DNA of 37,683 bases from Acetomicrobium sp. UBA3949. GTDB taxonomy: Bacteria > Synergistota > Synergistia > Synergistales > Acetomicrobiaceae. The stretch covers positions 1-37,683 of the forward strand of contig DGDP01000137.1 in the NCBI GenBank assembly GCA_002385485.1, given 5' to 3'. The translations under genes were made by a program, and so were the position numbers. A model generated the notes under the pieces. It was not told where the DNA came from, did no database searches, and worked only from the letters and a program-made list of their open reading frames with translations. This document shows positions 17,286-25,261 of this stretch, in pieces (within the stretch, counting starts at the first letter, position 1; each line of letters opens with the position of its first letter).

Positions 17286-17358
17286 AGCCGGCGGGCGGAC
17301 TTGAACCGCCAACCTGCTGATTACAAGTCAGCTGCTCTGCCGATTGAGCTACACCGGC
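17286..17358 (-). tRNA. tRNA-Thr (anticodon TGT)
   Basis: The 73-nt cloverleaf has acceptor GCCGGTG pairing with CGCCGGC (one G-U), D-arm TAGCTCAATCGGCAGAGCA, anticodon loop CTTGTAA with anticodon TGT (17325-17323), and T-loop GGTTCAAGTCC. CCA is encoded at 17285-17283. It reads ACA codons. Confidence 0.96.
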
Positions 17359-17369
17359 CCTCGAAGAAA

Positions 17370-17399
17370 ATTATACCATAAGCTCTCCATCTTGCACAA
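17370..17399 (-). promoter_or_regulatory. Promoter of tRNA-Thr, inside the preceding gene's end
   Basis: On the minus strand a perfect TATAAT (17375-17370) lies 11 nt before the mature tRNA, with TTGTGC (17399-17394) 18 nt upstream. The whole element sits in the last codons of the PII-like gene, and the TATAAT box contains its TAA stop. Confidence 0.5.
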
Positions 17400-17667
17400 A
17401 GGCACGCAAACCGGCATGATGAATCGCTCGACGTTGTTTCATCTTCTTAAGCTCCTCGATTAAATACCAAGCCTTTCCGGCATTTTCCACTACGAGTATG
17501 GCCCAATTCTCCCCAGGCCAAACTGCATCGGCCCAATGTGTACGACATCCCCGATGATGGCCTAACACATGTCTCCATACTGTATAGCCATCAACTTCAA
17601 TCGACTCCAGTAATTCGATTATTTCGGGAGCTATGCTTTGATTGCAAAATATCCAAACGAACTTCAT
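17371..17667 (-). CDS. PII-like, RND-transporter-associated small protein (PG0541-type)
   Basis: A 98-residue soluble protein starting MKFVWIFCNQSIAPEIIELLE, with GYTVWRHVLGHHRGCRTHWADAVWPGENWAILVV in the middle. The length, a ferredoxin-like beta-alpha-beta pattern and the position directly after an RND permease match the small PII-like proteins annotated as transporter-associated (PG0541 family). The ATG overlaps the RND stop by 4 nt (ATGA), so its production is coupled to the pump. His and Cys residues in the GHHRGCRTHW segment could bind metal. Role in pump gating or sensing is inferred from family context, not shown. Confidence 0.7.
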   Translation of the reverse strand: MKFVWIFCNQSIAPEIIELLESIEVDGYTVWRHVLGHHRGCRTHWADAVWPGENWAILVVENAGKAWYLIEELKKMKQRRAIHHAGLRAFVQDGELMV

Positions 17668-20600
17668 CGTGACGTTCCTCCCTTTGCCTCAACAAACCTT
17701 GGTCGTCGGCGTATCTTTTCCTCGACCAAACTGTACACTACCGGAATCAACACCAGGGTAACCAACGTCGAAAAGGACAAACCGCCAATGACCGATACCG
17801 CCAAGGGCCTCCATATCTCGGCACCTTCTCCCTGACTTAAAGCCATAGGCAACATGCCCAATACCGTAGTAAGGGTGGTCATTAAAATTGGCCGCAGCCT
17901 CCTTGACCCGCCCTCTACCAAAGCATCGTGCATAACATACCCCCTGGCACGAAGCAAATTCACGTAATCCACCAAAACTATTGCATTGTTAACCACTGTT
18001 CCTACCAACATGACTATGCCCAGCAGGCCCTGCAACGAAAGATATAACCCGGTTAACAACAACGCTCCTACCACGCCCGTTAAGGCAAAGGGAACGCTAA
18101 ACATTATGATGAAGGGGTCCAAAAATGCTTCGTATTGCCCTGCCATTATCATGTAAACCAAGACAACCCCAAACAAGATCAAAAGACCCATTTGCAAAAA
18201 CGTTTCTTTCATATCTTCAACATCGCCGGTTATTTCCGTCCTCATTCCGGCGGGCAACTCTATTTCTTTAAGTGCCTTTTCGATATCCGTTGCAACATTG
18301 CCAAGCGAACGGCCTTCAGTATCAAGCTCTATAGTGATGTAACGTTGCCTGTTCTTTCTGTGAATTTCCGGAGGCCCTAATTCTTCTTTAATTGTTGCCA
18401 AATTTGTCAATCGGATCATATCCCCAGTCACCGATGGCACAAGCAATTTATTTAAGGTATCCCAGGAATGCCTTTGATCAGGTTGCAAACGCAGCCAAAC
18501 CTCGTAGTTATCCTCTCCTTCCCAATAATCTTCATCCAACTGAACGCCATAGTAATAGGCCCTCAGAGCTTGAGCAACGTTACTCGTCGGAACACCCAAC
18601 AGTGAAGCCCTTTCTTTGTCTACGTCGACCCAAATTTCCGGCCTGCTTGCTTTTTGGGTAATTTCTATATCTACAGCTCCCGGAATCCCTTCGACCCTTT
18701 TCTTTATTTCGTCTCCAATTTTGAGCAATTCATTTACATCGTCTCCATACAACTCAATTACTATAGGTTTGGAACTCCCGCCAGCCATGATAGGCGAACT
18801 GACGTTTGCGCTTACCGCTTCAAAACCCGCCTTTGCGTTTAAATATTGCCTTACTTGAGCTGCCACTTGAAAGCCTGAGCGCTTTCTTTCTCCCTTAGAC
18901 ACCAGCTCGATGCCGACAGTTCCGGTATTTGACGATTCTCCCCTTAAAGCACTCATACCGCCTCCGGAACTGCCTCCGTATATGTAGACGTTTTCAAGCT
19001 CCGGGATATTATCCAATGCGTAAGCCATGACATCTTTTGCCACTCTTTCCGTCTCTTCCACCCTCGTGCCTTCAGGGAGCCTGAAATTAACGCGTACACT
19101 TCCCGTATCTGACCTTGGTATCAACTCTGTTCCTATGCGGGTAAAACCTACAACGGTAAAAACTGCACAGAGCAACGCCAATCCTAAGATCTTTTTTCTG
19201 TTGCGCAAAGCCCAATCAATTAACAAAGCGTAATTGCGCTCAAGCAAAGTCAAGATACGCTTGGAATGTCTATGAATGAAAAGCTTGTCTTCCTGAGATT
19301 TAAAAGTCTTACTTCCAACCATCGGTATAAAACTTAAAGAAACGACTAAGGATGACACTATAGCAAGGCTCATGACCACCGACAGAGAAGAGAAAAATAT
19401 GCCTACCAACCCTGTAATAAATACCAACGGCAACAGCACGGCTAGAGTCGTCAGCGTGGACGCTATTAAGGCGCTTCCCACCTCACCTGCGCCTAACATG
19501 GAAGCGATCTGGCGCTTCTCCCCCATCTCAATATGATAAATAACCTGATCTGTCGTAACAATGGCGTTGTCGACGACCATGCCGCAAGCAACCGTAAGGG
19601 CCGACAATGTCATTAAATTAACGGTATATCCCAAGATTCTCATAGCAATAAAAGTAGCGATCAAGGAAAAAGGAATGGCTCCGCATACTGCAAGCGTTCC
19701 TGGCAATCTGCGCAAAAATATATATGTTACCAGAAAAACCAGGACAATGCCATATAGCAGGGTAGTGGCCAATTGTTTAAGTGAGTTCAGTATAAACTCC
19801 GATTGATCGTAACCGATGACGTAATCCACATCGGAGGGAAATATAGATCCTTTAAGCTCTTCCAGGCGGGCCTTTACGCCATTACTGACTTGAACTGTAT
19901 TGGCATCGGTGTTTTTTGTGATCATCATAACGACGGAACGGGCACCATCAGCCCATCCATAGGTTGATGCGTCCTTGTATCCGTCCTCCATGGTCGCTAC
20001 ATCCTTGAGATACACGGGCTTACCGTCGGTGGTGCCAACAATGGCGTAACCTATCTCTTTTACCAGTTTATACCTGCCCGGCACTCTTACCTGATATTCC
20101 AGCATTCCTTCCTTAAAGCTTCCTGCAGGTAAATTGAAATGTTCCTGCTGCAATACACTTGCAATCTGTTGAGCTGACAAATTATATGCCTTTAGTTTCT
20201 CTGCATCCAACAGTATTTTTATCTCGCGCTGCTCCCCACCGAAGACCGAAACATCCCCTACTCCCGGAACCTGTTGAACAAGCTTGCTGACATCGTTATC
20301 TACGAAATGATACAGCCCGGGGAAAGTCGGTCCTGCCTTAAATATGACTAACATGACGGGCATGGCGCTGGAAGTTACTTTTATAAGTATTGGATCATCA
20401 GCATCATCGGGAAGCCTTCTTCTAATTATATTCACCTGATCCCTGGCATCGCCCATCCTGGCATCCAAATCCTCTCCCCACTCGAATCTGAGGACAACGG
20501 CAGAAGCGCCGTCGCTTGAAGTCGAGGTAATCTCGTCGAGGCCTTGAATTGTGGCCATTCTGTCCTCCACTTCTTCTGTGATTTCCTGTTCAACGTCGCT

Positions 20601-20768
20601 GGCCGCAGCTCCCTCCCAAGTGGTAATGGCAAGAATTACGGGTGGTTCGAATTGGGGCAAAAGATCGACCCTTATTCCGATAAAAGAGACCACTCCCAAT
20701 AGGAGCACGGCGATGAAGAACATTAAGATAGCAGTAGGTCTCTTTACCGCTATTTCCCAAAGGTTCAT
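17664..20768 (-). CDS. RND efflux pump, inner-membrane permease (HAE1-type)
   Basis: Proton-driven resistance-nodulation-division exporter of 1034 residues, the standard size. It has the duplicated layout: a first TM helix (residues about 11-30), a large periplasmic pore loop, a TM bundle around 330-560, then the second half. GMVVDNAIV in TM4 keeps one of the two aspartates found in AcrB (VDD), and the second-half counterpart is GTVVNNAIVLVDYVN. The HAE1-like sequence and lack of a heavy-metal signature favour drug, detergent or lipid export. Both ends overlap neighbours by 4 nt (MFP upstream, PII-like downstream). Confidence 0.94.
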   Translation of the reverse strand: MNLWEIAVKRPTAILMFFIAVLLLGVVSFIGIRVDLLPQFEPPVILAITTWEGAAASDVEQEITEEVEDRMATIQGLDEITSTSSDGASAVVLRFEWGEDLDARMGDARDQVNIIRRRLPDDADDPILIKVTSSAMPVMLVIFKAGPTFPGLYHFVDNDVSKLVQQVPGVGDVSVFGGEQREIKILLDAEKLKAYNLSAQQIASVLQQEHFNLPAGSFKEGMLEYQVRVPGRYKLVKEIGYAIVGTTDGKPVYLKDVATMEDGYKDASTYGWADGARSVVMMITKNTDANTVQVSNGVKARLEELKGSIFPSDVDYVIGYDQSEFILNSLKQLATTLLYGIVLVFLVTYIFLRRLPGTLAVCGAIPFSLIATFIAMRILGYTVNLMTLSALTVACGMVVDNAIVTTDQVIYHIEMGEKRQIASMLGAGEVGSALIASTLTTLAVLLPLVFITGLVGIFFSSLSVVMSLAIVSSLVVSLSFIPMVGSKTFKSQEDKLFIHRHSKRILTLLERNYALLIDWALRNRKKILGLALLCAVFTVVGFTRIGTELIPRSDTGSVRVNFRLPEGTRVEETERVAKDVMAYALDNIPELENVYIYGGSSGGGMSALRGESSNTGTVGIELVSKGERKRSGFQVAAQVRQYLNAKAGFEAVSANVSSPIMAGGSSKPIVIELYGDDVNELLKIGDEIKKRVEGIPGAVDIEITQKASRPEIWVDVDKERASLLGVPTSNVAQALRAYYYGVQLDEDYWEGEDNYEVWLRLQPDQRHSWDTLNKLLVPSVTGDMIRLTNLATIKEELGPPEIHRKNRQRYITIELDTEGRSLGNVATDIEKALKEIELPAGMRTEITGDVEDMKETFLQMGLLILFGVVLVYMIMAGQYEAFLDPFIIMFSVPFALTGVVGALLLTGLYLSLQGLLGIVMLVGTVVNNAIVLVDYVNLLRARGYVMHDALVEGGSRRLRPILMTTLTTVLGMLPMALSQGEGAEIWRPLAVSVIGGLSFSTLVTLVLIPVVYSLVEEKIRRRPRFVEAKGGTSR

Positions 20769-21919
20769 TGACCTACCACCTCCACAGATACCCCGTCTCC
20801 AATGGCGCGAACAACAGGCGATATTACATTGTCTTCCGCTTTAAGTCCTTCGATAATTTCTACCAAATTACCGCTCTCTATGCCACGTCTAACGAAAACC
20901 TGCTTTGCCTTTTTATCGGGCGTTACAACGAAGCAATACCATTCGCCTGTTCCCGGCAATTGTTTTACCGCCTCCCTGGGAAGGGAAAGTCCTTCATGCT
21001 TGCCCACTACGACCTCAGTCCTGGCGAACATCCCAGGCTTTAACATCCCTTCAGATGAAAGCCACACTTCCACTTCTCCGGTCCTGGTGACCGAATCAAG
21101 TACCGGGCTAATTCGCACCACTCCGGCCTCAAAAGTCATGTTTGGGAATGCATCTACTTTTACATGGGCAACTTGCCCTAATTTAATCCTTGGATAGTCG
21201 TTTTCCGTTACCGTCCCAATTATCTTAACCGTTTCCTGCCTTGAAACCGTAAAACAAGTACTCCCAACGCTAACGGTATCGCCAGGATCTATATGCCTTT
21301 CGGCAATAACTCCGTCTACGGGAGAGACGATACTGTGATATTCCCTCATAATTTGAAGCTGCCTCAGCTGAGCCTGGGCCTGATCGAGCTGCCTTTGGGC
21401 CTGCTCGAGTTTGGCCTTTTCCACTTCATACTGTCCTTCTATTTGATCCAACTGCTGGCGACTTATAACTTGCTCCTCATATAAATTTTTATAACGCACA
21501 TAATCTTTCTCCGTGGTCTGCAATTGGCTTTTTGCCTGCGATATCGCAGCCCTTGCGGCAGCGACTGCTGCCTTGGCCTCTTCAATTTGTCGGTTGACCA
21601 GGCTATCATCTAGTTTTGCCAAAGGTTGACCCTTTTTTATTTCCGATCCGACATCAACATAAACTTCTAAAACTGTCACGTTATTGGTCACTTTAGATGC
21701 AATCATGGCCTTTTCTTGCGGCTCTACCGTTCCAACAAAAGTTACGATATCCTCAAATTCCATTAAATTTGGCTTGACTACGGAAACGTTTATCGCACTC
21801 TGTTGGGGGGTTGGCACACCAGGCTGCTCGGTCGTTTTGTCATTGTTCAACACCCTCAGACCGATTATTGATGCCAAGGCTACTGCGATTACGGCTATAA
21901 CGACTGTTTTGGTCTTCAT
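20765..21919 (-). CDS. RND efflux periplasmic adaptor (membrane fusion protein)
   Basis: Bridges the RND permease and the outer-membrane channel. Residues 6-24 form an uncleaved signal/anchor (VVIAVIAVALASIIGLRVL). A lipoyl half-motif follows (VEPQEKAMIASKVTNNVTVLEVYVDVG), then an alpha-helical hairpin rich in QA repeats (about residues 110-200), the second lipoyl half (YHSIVSPVDGVIAERHIDPGD), and a beta-barrel with a membrane-proximal domain. At 384 residues it is typical. It overlaps the TolC gene (upstream) and the permease gene (downstream) by 4 nt each. Confidence 0.93.
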   Translation of the reverse strand: MKTKTVVIAVIAVALASIIGLRVLNNDKTTEQPGVPTPQQSAINVSVVKPNLMEFEDIVTFVGTVEPQEKAMIASKVTNNVTVLEVYVDVGSEIKKGQPLAKLDDSLVNRQIEEAKAAVAAARAAISQAKSQLQTTEKDYVRYKNLYEEQVISRQQLDQIEGQYEVEKAKLEQAQRQLDQAQAQLRQLQIMREYHSIVSPVDGVIAERHIDPGDTVSVGSTCFTVSRQETVKIIGTVTENDYPRIKLGQVAHVKVDAFPNMTFEAGVVRISPVLDSVTRTGEVEVWLSSEGMLKPGMFARTEVVVGKHEGLSLPREAVKQLPGTGEWYCFVVTPDKKAKQVFVRRGIESGNLVEIIEGLKAEDNVISPVVRAIGDGVSVEVVGQ

Positions 21920-23268
21920 TTAGTTACCTCCCCGTTCACTGCTTCGTTTTCATTCAGATCGTCAAACACACCTTCATCCATTATGCCCATCGCGTAGATA
22001 AGGTCGCTGTAGGCTGAATAGGCGTCATATATTGCATTTACAAAGTTGGTATTGGCATCCGTCAACGCCGTTCTTGCATCTAAAACGTCTATGTTAGTGC
22101 CCACTTGCTCAACATAACGTCTCAACGCCATTCGATAATCCTCTTCTGCTGTAGTGACTTGATCCTCGGCTACGCGAACGCTTTGCAACGCCGATTCCAA
22201 GTTCTGCCACGCTGTGGATACCTCTAGACGAATTTGATTCCTGAGATCATCAATCCTGGCTAGCAATTCCCTGGCCATGGCCTTATTTTCCTCTATCTTG
22301 CTCTTTACTTCTCCCCGATCGTACAATCTCAAAGAGGCGATGATCGATACATTCCAGTCATCCTCATTGGGGAAAAACTCATCTTCGTAATAAGATGCCT
22401 CTCCCTGCAGATATATATTTGGCCTTGCCTGGCCCGCGGCAGCTTTGGCCAGCTCCTCTGCTGCTTTTCTCGAGTCTTCCAAGGACACCAGCTCAGGGCG
22501 ATATTGAAGCGCAATGCTGTAAGGATCGATCTGCGGCAAAGCGAAGGGAGACTCCTCTTCGGGGGATACTTCAGGAACTATTTCGTGGGAAAGCGGAATC
22601 CCAACAGCCTTTTCCAGAGCACTTAAGGCAACTTGTGTGCCATTTTTAGCTTGAATCAAATTCAATTCGGCAGACGAAACATCGACTTGGGTTCTAAGGA
22701 CTTCATTAATGGCCACAACACCTTGGTTGTAAAGCGATTGTGCCTGTTTTAAATGTTCTAGTGTCAAATCATAGTTTTCTTGAGCAACTTGCAGCTGAGC
22801 CCTTGCTCTCTGTAAATCGTAATAGGCGTTTTGCACATCATTTCTGATTGTTTGTTTAGTGCGTAAGACATCTGCCTCCAAAGCTCGACGATTCAACGTG
22901 GCAGCCCTTAATGAAGCCTCAAGGCCGTCACCGCTGTAGAGAGTATGCGTCAGGGTTAACGCGGCCTTGTAGGTATCTCTATACTTCGATTCCGTCATAC
23001 CTCCTCCGTATTGGTGCACATACGTTAAGCTCGAATCAAGCCTGGGCGCCAATTGAGAGGCAGTTTGTAGCTCTTGAGCTCTAACCTGATTGAGCTGCTC
23101 CTGTGCTGCTTTTAGTATGGGGTTATGCTCTTCTGCTATTGAAATTAAGTTGTCCAAATTATACTTGACATCAGATTGAACATCTTGCCCCCAAGCGTTT
23201 TTATCCATAACAAGCACTAAGAAAATCAAAGAGCAAAAACCTATTATCAATAAAAAACGTCTTTCCAT
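21916..23268 (-). CDS. TolC-family outer-membrane efflux protein
   Basis: Outer-membrane channel partner of the RND pump. The N-terminus MERRFLLIIGFCSLIFLVLVM is a signal peptide with cleavage probably near AWG. Two OEP repeats of coiled coil and beta-strand are visible, including NPILKAAQEQLNQVRAQELQ and AEELAKAAAGQARPNIYLQG. A GTG at 23280 would add four residues; AAGGTGG at 23283-23277 overlaps that GTG and lies 8 nt before ATG 23268, which I prefer (450 residues). It follows the tetR stop closely and overlaps the adaptor gene by 4 nt. Confidence 0.92.
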   Translation of the reverse strand: MERRFLLIIGFCSLIFLVLVMDKNAWGQDVQSDVKYNLDNLISIAEEHNPILKAAQEQLNQVRAQELQTASQLAPRLDSSLTYVHQYGGGMTESKYRDTYKAALTLTHTLYSGDGLEASLRAATLNRRALEADVLRTKQTIRNDVQNAYYDLQRARAQLQVAQENYDLTLEHLKQAQSLYNQGVVAINEVLRTQVDVSSAELNLIQAKNGTQVALSALEKAVGIPLSHEIVPEVSPEEESPFALPQIDPYSIALQYRPELVSLEDSRKAAEELAKAAAGQARPNIYLQGEASYYEDEFFPNEDDWNVSIIASLRLYDRGEVKSKIEENKAMARELLARIDDLRNQIRLEVSTAWQNLESALQSVRVAEDQVTTAEEDYRMALRRYVEQVGTNIDVLDARTALTDANTNFVNAIYDAYSAYSDLIYAMGIMDEGVFDDLNENEAVNGEVTK

Positions 23269-23285
23269 GAAATTAGCCACCTTAA

Positions 23286-23846
23286 TTACTCATCTCCCCT
23301 CATAACCAAATCAACTATTTGCTTCCAGCTATCTATAGCTTCGCCAGTGTCCAAAACACTACCTTGGCATGATAATAGACCGAATACGACCAAGCGCAAC
23401 AGTAAAAATACAGACTCTTGCCTATTGCCAGCTAAATCGATGCGCACTCCTTCGTCCATTGATTTTTTTATACATGAGGCAAGGTCTTTTGCCATATTCT
23501 TGAATTCTTCTTTCCCCCGTTTCGCCTGAATCAAAAGATCCATCCAGATAAGCATGGTCTCGGGATCTTTTTCAAAGGCCATTAAAATGAGCATGCCTCT
23601 TCTCCGCACAAATTCCTTGACATCCGTTGCGTCCTCGAAGGTCGACTTAAAAATATCCTTCATTCTCTCGATTTCCAATACTAAAACAGTGCGATACAGC
23701 TCAAACTTATCGCTGAAGTGCCAATATAAAGCTCCTTTGCTAACGCCGGCTTTCTTTGCAATGGAATCTACGCTAGTCCCGTGAAATCCCTGTTGTGCAA
23801 ATAAATGGCGCGCTGCGCTTATGATGCAGTCTCTGGTGTCCTTCAA
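23286..23846 (-). CDS. TetR-family transcriptional regulator of the efflux operon
   Basis: A 186-residue TetR/AcrR regulator. The N-terminal HTH reads FHGTSVDSIAKKAGVSKGALYWHFSDKFELYRTV; the C-terminal two thirds form the helical ligand-binding domain. The start is TTG, supported by GGGAGG (23859-23854) 7 nt upstream. Being first in the tetR-tolC-MFP-RND-PII transcript, it is expected to repress its own operon, which a ligand exported by the pump could relieve. A candidate operator overlaps the predicted transcription start. Confidence 0.92.
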   Translation of the reverse strand: MKDTRDCIISAARHLFAQQGFHGTSVDSIAKKAGVSKGALYWHFSDKFELYRTVLVLEIERMKDIFKSTFEDATDVKEFVRRRGMLILMAFEKDPETMLIWMDLLIQAKRGKEEFKNMAKDLASCIKKSMDEGVRIDLAGNRQESVFLLLRLVVFGLLSCQGSVLDTGEAIDSWKQIVDLVMRGDE

Positions 23847-23859
23847 AACTAAACCTCCC

Positions 23860-23871
23860 GACCATTCAGTC
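23860..23871. promoter_or_regulatory. Candidate TetR operator
   Basis: GACCATTCAGTC has inverted GAC/GTC ends around six non-palindromic bases. It lies just downstream of the predicted -10 box (23886-23881) and next to the SD sequence of the TetR gene, at the expected transcription start, a common position for autorepressor sites. The symmetry is partial, so the call is tentative. Confidence 0.3.
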
Positions 23872-23880
23872 TGGAGAAAA

Positions 23881-23909
23881 AGGATAATCTAAATGCCGGT
23901 TTTTGTAAA
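23881..23909 (-). promoter_or_regulatory. Candidate promoter of the efflux operon
   Basis: On the minus strand, TTTACA (23909-23904) and TATCCT (23886-23881) are separated by 17 nt, with transcription starting near 23874. Confidence 0.45.
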
Positions 23910-23999
23910 GGGTAAAAATATGAGTTTTAATTTTCAAAATATTTAATTCTAATACATCGACAACTCGATATAAAAAATTAACTTTGTTGCAAAAATATT

Positions 24000-24028
24000 A
24001 CAGACGGAGATCGTGACTCTCCGTCTGT
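24000..24028 (-). terminator. Hairpin downstream of rpsI
   Basis: A perfect 11-bp stem (ACAGACGGAGA / TCTCCGTCTGT) with a 7-nt loop, about 85 bp after the rpsI stop. On the minus strand it is followed by TAATATTTTT, a moderately T-rich tail. It separates the ribosomal genes from the efflux operon. Confidence 0.65.
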
Positions 24029-24113
24029 GTGATTTATAACTATCGCAACAATACTAACCTCATGCATCTATCCGTTGACCTTCAATCAATAAATGGCGAA
24101 AAACGAATAAAAT

Positions 24114-24509
24114 TTACCTCTTTGAGTATTGGTAAAGTGCCCTTGCCTTTCTTCTCCCGAACTTCTTTCTTTCTACCATTCTAGGATCGCGGGCAAGTAG
24201 GTCTGCTTTTTTCAATACGGGCCTCATTTCAGGATCTAAGGTCAACAAAGCTCTGGCTATTCCAAGCCTTACCGCTCCGGCCTGACCGCTTAAACCCCCG
24301 CCTTGAGCTTTAATGAATACGTCTATTTTTCCTTCCATTCCGGAAACCTTTAGGGGCTCCAAGGCATGAAGCCTCCACAATTGCCTTGGAAAATAGTCTT
24401 CAATGCTTCGCCCATTTATAACGATTTGCCCCTCTCCGGGACGAATGCGTACCCTAGCAATTGACTCTTTTCTTCTCCCTGTACCCCAATAATACGTCGG
24501 TGACGGCAA
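24114..24509 (-). CDS. rpsI: 30S ribosomal protein S9
   Basis: The 131-residue protein carries the S9 signature: YYWGTGRRKESIARVRI at the start, GGGLSGQAGAVRLGIARAL in the middle, and the basic tail KKFGRRKARALYQYSKR that contacts P-site tRNA. The start is TTG, preceded by a strong AAGGAGGA. It follows rplM by 60 bp in the conserved rplM-rpsI order. Confidence 0.97.
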   Translation of the reverse strand: MPSPTYYWGTGRRKESIARVRIRPGEGQIVINGRSIEDYFPRQLWRLHALEPLKVSGMEGKIDVFIKAQGGGLSGQAGAVRLGIARALLTLDPEMRPVLKKADLLARDPRMVERKKFGRRKARALYQYSKR

Positions 24510-24569
24510 AGATCTCTTCCTCCTTTTTTTAATAAAAACTTTTAAAAATTACATAAACAAAACAGAAAC

Positions 24570-25007
24570 TTAAATATCCAAAGCTTCTGGTTTCTGCGCT
24601 TCGTGAGGGTGATCGGGACCGGCATATACTTTCAGCTTCCTATGATATTTTAGCTTATTGCGAGGTAACATCCCCTTAACGACCCTCTCTATAAGACGCT
24701 CGGGTTTTTTCTCCAGAAGCACATTATATGGGGTAGATTTAAGCCCTCCCTTATACCCGCTATAACTATATACAACTGATTGGGCACCCTTCTTGCCGGT
24801 CAATTTTACATTGGCGGCGTTAACGATAATTACAAAATCCCCTGTATCTACATGAGGAGTATAATTCGGCTTATGCTTTCCCATCAATATGGGAGCGATG
24901 CATGCCGCGAGCCTTCCCAAAGGCACATCGGTAGCGTCTACTACATACCATTTACGCTGTTGTTCCACCTCTTTCGGCTTCGTCATAAAAGTCTTATATC
25001 CTTGCAT
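24570..25007 (-). CDS. rplM: 50S ribosomal protein L13
   Basis: L13 motifs include RKWYVVDATDVPLGRLA, ILMGKHKPNYTPHVDTGDFV, and VKGMLPRNKL followed by KVYAGPDHPHEAQKPE. A TTG 18 bp further upstream overlaps the SD sequence AAGGAGGA, so the ATG at 25007, 8 nt after that SD sequence, is the real start (145 residues). It is first in the rplM-rpsI operon, with its own strong promoter and a leader of about 145 nt. Confidence 0.97.
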   Translation of the reverse strand: MQGYKTFMTKPKEVEQQRKWYVVDATDVPLGRLAACIAPILMGKHKPNYTPHVDTGDFVIIVNAANVKLTGKKGAQSVVYSYSGYKGGLKSTPYNVLLEKKPERLIERVVKGMLPRNKLKYHRKLKVYAGPDHPHEAQKPEALDI

Positions 25008-25156
25008 GTGAAGTTCCTCCTTCAACTTTCCTCGCAGTAAAAAACCCTCTACGATCGATAATATATTTTATTCGGCTGATACTGACGATACTTTACCTAT
25101 ACAACAAACACAAAGCGCATAGTCTTCCCAAACGACGAGCTCTCGACAGCGGAGTT

Positions 25157-25186
25157 ATTCTATCCAACCTTAGCCCCTTATGTCAA
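25157..25186 (-). promoter_or_regulatory. Strong promoter of rplM-rpsI
   Basis: On the minus strand a perfect TTGACA (25186-25181) and TAGAAT (25162-25157) are separated by 18 nt. Transcription would start near 25150, about 143 nt upstream of the rplM ATG. The leader contains a short CGAG-AG-CTCG hairpin but no structure that I can name. Confidence 0.65.
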
Positions 25187-25261
25187 GAAATCCACCACAA
25201 TCGGACCTTACATTCTCCATCAATTTCAGACGGAGACAGGTTAAACATGACCTATGTTTCC

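Noticed and set aside
24001..25239. CAGACGGAGA appears both in the rpsI terminator and near 25228
   Set aside because: The second copy lacks the inverted partner and the surrounding sequences differ, so it is not a real repeat family.
25243..25259. AAACAT/ATGTTT hairpin just after the nicotinate phosphoribosyltransferase-like gene
   Set aside because: The stem is only 6 bp of A/T-rich sequence and no T-run follows on the minus strand, so it is a poor terminator.
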